Positions 21,360 to 32,110 of a stretch of 64,000 bases of DNA are shown here, piece by piece. The stretch comes from Prostheceraeus crozeri (lineage: Eukaryota > Platyhelminthes > Polycladida > Euryleptidae). The stretch is from NCBI GenBank assembly GCA_907163375.1, contig CAJQUW010014395.1, positions 372,001 to 436,000 on the forward strand, in the 5' to 3' direction. Under the pieces are notes generated by a model. It saw nothing but the letters and a program-made list of their open reading frames with translations. It was not told the origin of the DNA and ran no database searches. Each line of letters opens with the position of its first letter. The stretch's first letter is position 1. Position numbers and translations under genes: made by a program.

Positions 21360-24300
21360 CCCTATCAACCAGAGCGGTCGCCGCGACCGCCATGGTCAGT
21401 CGCCCTCAGCGTCGCCGGGGATTCCTATTTGTCCACCGCCCTGACTGCCTGGGGCGGTCGCCTTAAGAGCCGGGGCGCAGTCGCCCGGAGGTCTAACAGC
21501 GGTCGCCTAGCAGATGAGGTGCGGTCGCCTGTAGGTAGCTGCGGTCGCCGATTCTACCGATTTGCCCCTACCCCTCAGTTGAAATTTCCCATTGCGCTAT
21601 TAATTAGTAAAACACTAGCCATCTCCCTAAGATGCAGGTGCATCAGTATGGCTCCACTGAAAACCAATAAGCTTCCTAGCTATGAGGAGTAGTAAAAAAG
21701 TGGTAGGATAAAACGAAATTACACAGAATACGATATTTTGCAATACACCTGCACCGATTCAATGAAAATTTAATGTGCACACTTGAAAATTGTATTTATA
21801 ATTGCACTGAAGATGCAAAAGTACAAATTAACGATCGAAAAATACAAATGTTCTATGGAGGTTACAAAATGTTCTATGAAAGGCATCGAAAGACATATGT
21901 AGTACAATCTAAATAACAGGAACTTTCTTAATAACATTGAAATTTGATGACTCCAAATTGTCAGAAAAAACCATCGATTTTCCAGTTAAAATTTTGACAG
22001 AAACATGCGGGTTTGATGTTGTTAATAAAGTTCCTGCTATTTAGATTATATGCACAATAACAGCTACACAGATAACCAGGATAAAAACCAAATACAAGAG
22101 ATGAAAAATTGAGGCACCTATTGAGAAAAGGGGTATCAGGCACAATTACTCATCTGCAGGGGAGCGTTCGTGGCTCCTTCCATCAGATCTATCTTTAGCG
22201 TGCTTTAGTACGCTCTGCAAAGAGGCCTCTATTTCCTTCTCAGTCACATGAGGTCTAGAAAGTTTGATACCGCACAATAAATTCGGGAATTCTTTAATGG
22301 AAATTTATTGTTCCTGCCGTGAAATGAATACTTCATCGAAATATCCGCAGCCAAAGTCCTTCAAAATATTCGACGGCATAAATTGTTTAGTCCGTTGCCT
22401 CCGACCAGTGAGAACTGCTTTGCCTGAAAAATAAAGCTGCATTTAAAATTGTGAAGCTTCTCCACGTACCTAAATCAAACAGAGCAAATAATTTCAAAAC
22501 GATGTGAGTGGCTTTGTGATTCCAGTAAATCATTTGTGTCTGCAAAAGTCATTTGAATGATTCAGTTGATAATCAGGTCGTGGGTAGCACCGCTCTTTTA
22601 ATGCCGACAATCATTGATGCTATGCAAATGACAGTGACAGCTTCTGCCTTCATTTTGAATTGAAAATCTCACGTGTGCCTAATATTGAAAGTAGTCAACC
22701 AGTCATCCAGGTCAATATAAACCTTAATTATGCATTAAAGCAAGTCTGCATAAAGTTCGATGTAGAAACACTGTTTACACCAGTTCCAATTTCAATAACC
22801 AGACAGAAAGCAGTCACTGCCAAATTCTGAACGTTATAGCGAGCTAGTGAGTGAGCGAAATGCCATTTCGGTGCTCTGGCTCAGATTTGCGCGACTCATC
22901 TTTCTCTCTATTCATGCAACGAAACCGTTGAATGACAGTCGTAAGTCAAGGAATAAGTGGACCGGTCTCTTAAAAGAATTAGTCAATATCATGCGCTCCT
23001 GCAGGATAGGAATAAAAAACATCACTATAGGCTGTGAAGTTTATCAGATAGAATTGGAGGTCTGAAACAACTCATCCAATATTTTCGAAAATCACCCGGT
23101 AATTTCTTCAATTTCCTGTTGATAGAATGAGATGTTATGAAGATTGATAGGCAACCGGAAATACATTCATTCTCTGGACTGTGATCAATTGCAGCGCTCG
23201 CATCTTGAAACAGCTATCAGATTATTTGTTAGAAAATGTTAACATGCAAAAAGTTTAATACAGCTCTTCTATTTCTTCTGAGATCTATCTAATAGAATTG
23301 ATGACATGGCCACAGGAGAAATTGTGACTAGACATGGCCAAAGGCGAGCGAACGGTTTACGGCTAGACGAGGCTTCAGATAGAAAATATCAGCTCAGCTA
23401 AAATTCTGGCCGTTGTAGCCGATAAGATATGTGAAACAGGAATTTTGAAGATTTCTGCCACGATTGAAAAATCCAATTAACTGTGCATAGCTCTCATTAT
23501 TTATATCTGTTTAAATTTGCATTCTGAAGGCTACACATTCGCACATAAAACTTGAACAGATTCAAAACGATTAAACCTAATAGTGTGCATGGCACTGGCA
23601 CCTTTATATTCGCAGTTCAAGGAATGGGATATTCACGAGCCTGGATGAAGTACTTCCGAAGATTAGACACTTTTTATAAACCGGCATAGACGCTTTAATT
23701 CCAATCGACTTAAGACAGGCTTTCTCGATCTGACGAAATCATTTGCTTCAAGCAACAATTAAGATCAATTAATCTATATTGACAAGCTATCGACTCATCA
23801 ATTTCACAGATATCCCTGAAAATTGCAAAATATTTTTTGTAAAACATTAAAATCTTCTTTCAAAGAGAAAGAAGATCGAATGAGACTCATTAAGCTTACT
23901 AAAAATAATTAAGATTAATTTGCCGATGAAGTTGAGCACGTAAAGCACGCGAATTTAAGAAAATTCAGCAATAGCTTCGTCTATGTTCAGCTATACAGAG
24001 GTACGCCTATCGCGATGATGCATAAATGTAGTGGTAACATGTAAAAATGAGATAACTTAGTGAAATCTCTATGGGAATGAGGTTGGTTAAATGAAATATT
24101 TTAAACGTTGCAGCTTACTCGAAAATGTTTACCCCCTATGTCTAGTGTCCGTCTAATTCACGCCCGTCTAACGTCACGTTACCAGAATTGACTTTATCTC
24201 ATTGCAGCGAACCATCAATTAGCGCCAACGCTGTGCAAAGTATTTTGCAGTCAAAGCTCGATAATTAAGAGTATAAATACCAGGTTTACAATCTCTTAAT

Positions 24301-26153
24301 TATTGAAAGTCTCAATTCAAAAGCAACTTATATAAGCCGCCAAATATACAAAAAATGCCGCGGCCGTATGATCTTAATTGACCGAAGTCTTAATTGTCCG
24401 TGTCCGAATTAACGAGCTTCGACTGGATTTACTCTATTCATGCGAAGCGATTCGCTAACGATGTCATTCTGTCCGCACGATTCTATTTGAATGGTCGTGA
24501 AAAATTGGCTTGCTTTACATATAGTCAAACATTTATAACCAGAGGAACACTTTTTACATCACATCTAATTCAAAAGTTATCTGTTGAAATATTTCAGTCA
24601 ATTCAGTGCTTGGTATGATGTGTAGTGCGCAGGTAAACCGCTATTATTTACTTAATTTATCTATCATCACTTCATTCGACTTACCTGATACGAATTTCGT
24701 TTGATAAGTAATCCGTTCTATCAATATTTTCGGCTCAAGATATTCCTCGCATTTTCTATATTGTAATTTGGTTGATAATCCATTAATAAGATCAATCAAT
24801 TTACATACGATGTCCACAGGTGTCAGTCAGGCAACTCCAAAAGTAGAGACACGAATGCACTTCTAGTTTATTCTGCGCTATTTCTCTTTGTGAAATGAAG
24901 CGATGACCTCTATTTCACCCCTCGAGTTGAAATGTGATCTTCCGATTGCGCTGCGCTATCGAAGGCGCACGAGAAAGTTATCTGCTATCGGGCTGGACTG
25001 GACAAAGCGCGCTTCTATTAATAGAATTCTCTCTCTCCATTCTCTCCCTCACTGTATCACAGGCTTGAAGCGACCGAGATATTATGCAACACTCATTGAG
25101 GATTCTGCCATTCATTCACAATTTAATGAATGAACAATAATGCAACTTGCAACCTTGATTGACCAAAAAATTGACAAGCGGTGAAATTCAGGCATAGTCA
25201 GAATCATGGTCAGAATGATGTAAAGTTCACGGTCAAGTCAAGAATTTTGAGCAATTTTTTCATTGCCATCGATGCGTCATGCAAATATATATGAAGCATC
25301 GCAACCAACGATGTTTGACGCAACATTTCACGATTGAATGCATCATCATCATGTAGCGAAAATCATTGAGAGAAATGAGCTAAGGTTATTTATTCCAAGG
25401 AAAAACTTGCCTAGATGTGCCAGACAGCCGATCGATGACAGTTTCGGGCCAGTCCACTAACATTGGAGATACGTTTTTCTTAGAAATCACTACAAATTCG
25501 CTGCTCAATGTGTGTGACAACTCTGGGGTCGTTCTATTTCAAAATTAGCTCGTGTGAATTTAAGGGCCGACTCACGACCACTCCCTGTCAAAAAAATAAA
25601 CGTGAAAATTGGGGGGCACCCTCGACTTCAAGACATCACATTTCACGTCATTTTTCGATGAGAACGGTCACAAATTGATATGATCATGCATTTTTACTTC
25701 CAAATAAGCCATTTTCGAAAAATTTGTTGGCCCCCATTTTTTCATGTGGCCCAAGACTTTTTGACGAGGGGCCCACGACTCATTTTCTCGCGGGAAATGC
25801 ATCGATCTAGTTTGATTAAATGCGTTCGAATTTCTGCATCAGAAGCATCTTTTTCCACAAGCATTCTACATTTGAGTCTTAATTAGAAACTCTGAAGCTG
25901 ATTGCCGAAATTTTTGCAATTTATTAGTTTTGCGAAGCCGGAATATTGCCTTTCTGACATCATGGAGGCTAAAACCAGACATATGATGAAGGTCGCCGTT
26001 GACACTCGAGGCAACTGCTGACAGCGTTCGCCGGGCAACGGTCGCCCACATACAGTCGAAGCGACCGCCACCAGGAGTCGCCGGGCGGCGGCGACTTCGG
26101 TGACGCCGAGGGCTGTCGCGGCGACCGCTGGGCGACTTTTGTGGTTGATAGGG
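21360..26153. mobile_element. 4.8 kb non-autonomous DNA element with GGTCGCC-rich ends
   Basis: The ends are inverted: CCCTATCAACCA at 21,360 and its complement ending at 26,153, each flanked by TA. The terminal ~190 bp on both sides are GC-rich and crowded with GCGGTCGCC / GGCGACCGC words, unlike the AT-rich interior. Such clusters are typical of subterminal transposase-binding sites. The interior has only chance open frames, so it depends on an enzyme elsewhere. An inverted pair of ~55 bp lies near 25,565-25,800 and a ~35 bp hairpin pair at 21,903-22,050. I cannot assign a superfamily; TA duplication would allow Tc/mariner-like, PIF or others. Confidence 0.65.
21903..22050. repeat. Inverted repeat inside the 4.8 kb element
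   Basis: About 35 bases from 21,903 (with ACAGGAACTTTCTTAATAAC) recur inverted near 22,017-22,050 with a few differences, separated by ~80 bases. It could be a small MITE or a hairpin. Confidence 0.5.
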
Positions 26154-27769
26154 TAGGGACTTAGTACATTTTTTTTATAATCTACCAAGGAATACGTAAT
26201 ATTTTAGCAGGTAATTTAAGAAAACTGAAGATATATTTTTAAAATCACAAAAGATGTGGACTTAATTATTTTCGACATTTTCAATCAAAATCTCGGACTT
26301 AATTTCCACGATGCCCAGCTCTGAATTCAACGAATCTCGGTCTACTGATATGATACACTAAATTGTGGTAACAAGCACATGTATAATAATGACAAAGGCA
26401 TTTATAGTGGCTGATTCAGACAGCTTACATGGATCACAATTTTTCGATTGTCATAAGTTCACAGCGTCAGGGATATCAGAAACGATCCAGTCGAATACAT
26501 GTTTGTTTTTATAGCTACTTTTTTTAAATTCAAATTAATTGATTTAAGAACGAGGTGTGCAACTGTAGCACAGGGTTAGTCACGTCAAATTACGCGTGTT
26601 TCACATGACGTATCACGCATGATCTCGTGAACAACCCATGTGTTCTCGTGTGAACCTGTCTAGCTTTTTTCAGTAATACCAGTCGCGAATGTAGAGTGAT
26701 ATATATATCTAAATAAATTTACTGAGAATTTCATGCTCCATGAGAATGTCGTAGTACTTTGTCTAGCGATATAAACAAGACATTTAGTCAGCTCTACTAA
26801 ATGAGTCAAATTGATAAACGTAATTTCATACGACCGATACCTTTCATGAAATCATGTTGATTTATATATCTCAAACATAACTATTTTTGCGTTCATTGTG
26901 TTTTTATATCGGATTCATAATTATTTCAAAATTGCATAGTGCATAATTGTTGATGGTTAAATACTTATTGATTATTCGTGAAATGCCTTAGACTTACGTG
27001 TATTAAAATCGAATTCAGTATTGAAAGTATGACTCTTAAATGTCATTATCTTACTACTTACAGAACAGTAGCAACATTAGTGTGATCTTTATTGACAAAA
27101 GGCCTTAAATCAACATACCTTGGACGTATTTCATGCTTTCTTTTAACATTGTGCTGGTATAGCTTTAGTATGCAAAGCATACCACATTTGAAATAACATA
27201 CGAAAAGCGTACAAATATATACCAAGAGAATACAGAAATATACCAAAAAATGTTTTGGTATGCATCCTTCGTATGTGATTGGTATTGAGCGATTTACAGT
27301 GTAGTCAGATAACTTGTAGAACTGAATTACAACATTTGTTTCAATATGATGAATAAATGTTAATAATACTTGAAATTCTTAAGAATTTTCGTAGAACTCA
27401 ACATATGATGAAGAATTATCAATCGACCGGGTCTTCGCCTGAAATAAAAGCCACGTCATCTTCAGCAATTTCAAGTAAGCTATCATAGATAAGGGTGCAC
27501 TTGCATACAAATCAATCAATTTTACAGACTTTGAACGCGTTGTTCGGAATTTCTGTTGGATACTGTCGCATAATATCCTCAGATTTTCTGTCCTGCACCT
27601 TTGAAGTTCATGCATCACTACAGTTCGGGATGATCATCTTTCTTCATTTCAAGATTTTTCTCCATGACTTTTCAATGTTAATCGTATTATGTTTTAGAAG
27701 TTGTAACTTTGTGAGTTTGAAAACTATTCATTTTTAGGCTTGCTAAACTTGAATTTTTGCTAGATGAGC
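26154..27769. other. AT-rich intergenic DNA
   Basis: No gene I can support. There is a small inverted pair around ATACGAAAAGCGTAC and its surroundings near 27,170-27,290. Nothing else stands out. Confidence 0.4.
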
Positions 27770-27995
27770 TAGCTCTGGCGCGCTTGTTCTCAGAAAATAT
27801 TGAACATGGGGCATATTGCCTGTGCGCCGATTGGCATGTTGTGGGGACGCTCAAAATTGGGAAGCACCTTTAAAAAATCTAATAATATGGTATGGTTTTA
27901 GGCTCTGGCGCGCTAGTATTCGAGATAACCTTACAATGGAGCATCTCCTTGGCGCGCTCTATGCAAGGATTCCAAGTCTGGTTGCCTAGTTCTGT
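27770..27995. mobile_element. Decayed relative of the GGCGCGC element
   Basis: Three CTGGCGCGCT/TTGGCGCGCTC words (27,775, 27,905, 27,950), the last followed by GCAAGGATTCCAAGTCTGG, which resembles the end of the neighbouring element (GTAAAGATTCCAGTCAGGG). Confidence 0.35.
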
Positions 27996-28337
27996 TGATA
28001 GCCTACAGAGTGAAGTTTGTACTGCCGTGCTTTGCCCAATTGAATTGAAGAGACGCTCAAGATTTAGCGTATGCAACGCATATTAGGTCCACAATAGGCC
28101 AACATAGGCCTATCCACGATTATGAATCAAAGCAACATTTAAAGCCATTGCGTACTACAACGCGAAAACTGGAACAATGTTGTGAATCACACAGAAAAAT
28201 CAATCCTGAATTACTGAGTGAAGAACACGCCTGAAGCACGTAAGAAAATGGCGTGTCGCGGGAATGTTAATGGAAACACGTGTGAAATATGCGTAATGTT
28301 CCATGATAGTGGGATTCACGCATGATGCTGGCGTGTT

Positions 28338-28972
28338 GGGGACCAGTCCCGACTGGAATCTTTACATGTTTTGCTGGATTAATCCGGCGCGCTCAGCGAT
28401 ATTTCCTAAAAATAGAACATATCCCGGCGCGCTTTGGCCTTTGATGAAGTACATTTTAGGCTTTATTATCTTGTACAATATCGGAAAATGAAATAACTAG
28501 TGAACTGGGTAAGATTTCGAATTTGAAATAAGCCTACTGACTGCGAGATTGCATTTACTTTTCTATAATTTCTTTTTGTGGTAAATCGTCAGCCGTATAT
28601 CATAAACACTCTACTCAGACAAACTCCATGAAAGAGACACGTTTCTATAGATACGGCGTAAATCAGTTCTGTGGAAATATGGCCTGTATCCTATTCGTTC
28701 GTGCAAATATAACGCAAAAAATATTGCGAATGAAAGGATGAAAACGTACTCGTTCAAGTTAAATTACTGTGTTCGGTTACGGCGCGCATCAAACTCATCA
28801 TGCGGATTTTTATTGAGTAGAATCTATAAATAGAATTTGGTGCCGGCGCGCTTTAATCCGGAAGGATCTATAAATAGATTTTGCTCCCGGCGCGCCTTAG
28901 TCTGGAATAATCCATAAATAGAATTTGGTGCCGGCGCGCTTGATGTAAAGATTCCAGTCAGGGACCCAGTGA
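28338..28972. mobile_element. Short DNA element with repeated GGCGCGC motifs
   Basis: Terminal inverted repeats share GACTGGAATCTTTACAT (28,351 and, inverted, from 28,943) next to GGGACC. Between them CCGGCGCGCTT-type words occur five times, often next to an ATCTATAAATAGAATTTGG-like spacer that repeats three times near 28,805-28,935. It has no coding capacity and is non-autonomous. The superfamily is unknown. Confidence 0.55.
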
Positions 28973-30665
28973 GGTCATTAATTGTGGGGTTTTGTCTCCG
29001 AATCTATAAAAAATGAATTGCTACATGTAATAAGCATGAAGCTTCGTTGTCATAACAGGCTCGCGCTATTTTGCGAAGGACTTTGTCAGCGGCATTCAGT
29101 GTTCTTTATCAGTGCACTGAGCTCGACCTCGCAACTCGCATGTCCACTTAATTGTAATTAGCTACTGTGTCTCATTTTAAGCATTTTCATGTTACTTACA
29201 CTTAAACTTTAATCAGTAAAATGTAAGCAATGTGAAATATTTTCAAGATCGAAATTCCCTTTCGCTCTTCGCACATCCACAACTTTCTTTACTGGCCATA
29301 AAGATAGATCAGAAAAGGAAGAGTTATCAGAAAAGTGCTCTAAATATTGCAGGATATCAATTAGTAACATCATCTTACCGGACAAGCTTTATACTTATAA
29401 TAACAGCTTTTAATGAAGCAAAAGTCATTAATTTGGTTGCCACTTCCTTTGCTTCCAAGACAGCTGAAGTTCTTTGGGCAGCGCGTGATTCCAAGTTGAG
29501 TGCAATAGGCTACTCTAAGGTTACTTCATTGTATCAGATTGTCTTAATAGCATTTCCATGTACGTGGGCTGGCAATGAGTTTGTTCTGAATGCTGTGACT
29601 TTACTTCTTGATAGACCAGTGCAGCATTTCTCTATTGGATTAAATAGAATCATAAAAATTGCTAGGTCACCGATTTAAGCAGTTGATGTCTTCACAATTG
29701 AGATAAATCTAAAGTCAATTTAATGGTGACCCTCGAATTCTCGAATGAAAGCATACGCGACCCCAAATGAAACAATTAATGGCAAAAAACAACATATATG
29801 CTTGGGTGCATGAACAAAAGTGTCTTATGAAAAATACAAACATGAATGTTCCCGTTTATTTTCAGCAGATTTTTAATAAACACTCTCCGTTTCGAGCGTT
29901 CGCCCGTCTTCTGAGAATTAGCGAAATGAGCCAAGCGATGCCTGCGCTTATATATAAATATCAAGGAGTGTTCAGAAGTTATAACTTACGACTGATGCTA
30001 GGAGAGAACCTCCGCTAAGTAGGGGAGGGTGGGGCACTGAACCACCACCTCTTTCTCCGAAAATAAATAGTTGAAACTTTGTGCTTTAACACATTGTTTA
30101 TTGTATGTAACAGATTAATATGATTCCTCTGATAATTTCAATTGTTTATGCTCTCCATCATTATTTTCGAAGGATTTCCCAAAATTTCAATGAAAGAGTA
30201 AATTTTCAGAAAATCTGAACTTTTGTGTTAATGTAGCCAAAACCTTGCGTAATTCATTAGACAACATTTTTCTTAAGTATTCTTCAATTCATCAGCTTCT
30301 CAAAAACTGTTTGAGTGCAGCCTTTATTGACACGAGAACGTTTTTAAAATGGGGGGAACTTTGAACATGGTTCATAAGTTTAGTGCCCCACTTCGATATT
30401 CAATTTTTCATTTATTCGAGTGAACGAAATGATTTACAAGTTTTGATGTATATTATGCCACAAATTGATCTGCGACGATACTCAATTGACTATTTAGAAG
30501 CAATTTGGTAATGTGCGCTGAAACTCTTTTCGAAAACGAAGCACCAGGGCATCATGGCGAAGAATTGAAGCAATTAATTGACAAATTGATATAAATTAGT
30601 GGTCTCAATCAAAATGATGTGACTATAAAAATCAGTGGAACTTTCAACAAATTGAAACGTTAATG
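28973..30665. other. Intergenic DNA; possible MITE near 30.02-30.40 kb
   Basis: The longest open frame (148 codons, 29,232-29,678, plus) has no recognisable domain, so I do not call it a gene. GTGGGGCACTGAACC near 30,030 and its inverted relative GTTCATAAGTTTAGTGCCCCAC near 30,370-30,390 suggest a decayed ~370 bp inverted-repeat element. Confidence 0.35.
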
Positions 30666-31289
30666 TATCTTGTTTTAGCGACGGCAAAAGCCATCGTCAA
30701 CTTCAATGAGGTGTGAAGTCATATATTCATAATAACAATGCTACGAGCACTCTGAAAATATAAGATTTATCAAAATTGCTGGATAAATGCACCATCAAAC
30801 AGTCTGATCGCTGAAAATTTCACGAGCTACGAACACAATATGAGTTGACCTAAGTTGACTTGGATCGTCGTCAACGAAAAAAGTAATCGCACAATTGAAC
30901 AGCCAATCACATACTGACATTCTGTTAACTTTGAAAGTGAATTATGACACGCACTCTGACAATAAAAAATTGAAATTTATAAAATTAAGAAATCCTTACA
31001 CTCATCAGATTCATTATATTGCGATTTATTTGCAGGGTATAGATCACAGGAATCGGTTCGGTAGATCGAGTACAATTGTAAAATGACCTTGGCAATGAGC
31101 GTTTGTTAACTATCGCCCCGAACAAAGCATGATGTTTCCTATCAAATAATTTCTTTGATGTAGTTTTCTCACTACTTGACCAGAATTACCGAATCGGACT
31201 TTCTTTTGCTCGAAATTTTATTGCTGAAAATAAGGGATTGCTAGAGTTATTTGTGTTCGGAGGAAATCCCGTCTCTCTGTTGTTGGAGT

Positions 31290-32110
31290 GAAAATGAAAA
31301 CGAACTCATTTCTTAGCGCTTTCGATGCACTCAGCACATGATCTTCAGAGAAACTGATCACGTAGCCTACATTCTAAACCGATTGAAGGTTAACACAAAT
31401 TAGACATAAATATCAAAAGAAAAATGCAGTGGAATAGAAAATAGTAAAGATATAATGAAGATAAAGTTACTAATAAAAGCTGCTACTAAACAAAGATACA
31501 AAAGTAGAAACACTGAAATAGATAAATCACAAGCAGAAAGTAAAACAATCACAGCGAAAAGTCAATACAAAACATGGTTCCAAGCACAACTGATGTCGTG
31601 GCCGACACGGTTACTTCCACCAAGCCTCCTGGTCCAAATTGCTTCTTTAATGAGTCTTTGTCTCCATCCTCCCTCCTTGCATAACACAGACATATCGGAG
31701 ATGTTGATCACTCAGAAGATATCGGTCACTCTCAAAACAGTGTCTCGCCGCCTCTGACCTGTCGACATCGACTGCCTTTACTGCACGCTCATGCTCCTTT
31801 CTTCTGTCTTCAATTGTTCGCCCGGTTTGAACCACATAAATCCACTAAGTAACCGTAACTTAAGGATCCGACTTGTCACTGACTTCTCGAAGTGCCGCAG
31901 ACAAACGCTCCGACACCCCTGTCACGTATACGGCAAGTCACACGTCGAGAAGTGGAAGCCTGCTTCCCGGAATCGTTCCTGCTGTCCATCCAGCCAGCCC
32001 TGATCCGCATGGTCATAGCCGTCAAACTTTTATGGAGAATGAGCGTGTACATATTCATTTTGCAATCAGAAGCAAAGATTTTTTCTAAAATGAAAACGTC
32101 GCAGTTGTAA
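31290..32110 (-). mobile_element. Penelope-like element fragment (GIY-YIG part)
   Basis: On the minus strand, VYVTGVSERLSAALREVSDK (near 31,930-31,860) is a typical linker of Penelope-like proteins. Downstream comes a GIY-YIG nuclease piece, IYVVQTGRTIEDRRKEHERA (31,860-31,790), with later ARH-x-F. After the coding part, CTGAAGATCATGTGCTGAG followed by a CGAAAGC word resembles the 3' UTR of this group. The reverse transcriptase half is missing, and the frame changes between the blocks, so it is a dead 5'-truncated copy. Its upstream edge abuts the LINE. Confidence 0.6.

Noticed and set aside
22847-25133. Short plus-strand frames inside the 4.8 kb element
   Set aside because: All under 80 codons, no domains, AT-rich random appearance; the element looks noncoding.
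29232-29678. 148-codon frame, plus strand
   Set aside because: Long for chance but no recognisable motif, no promoter and no codon bias; kept as intergenic.
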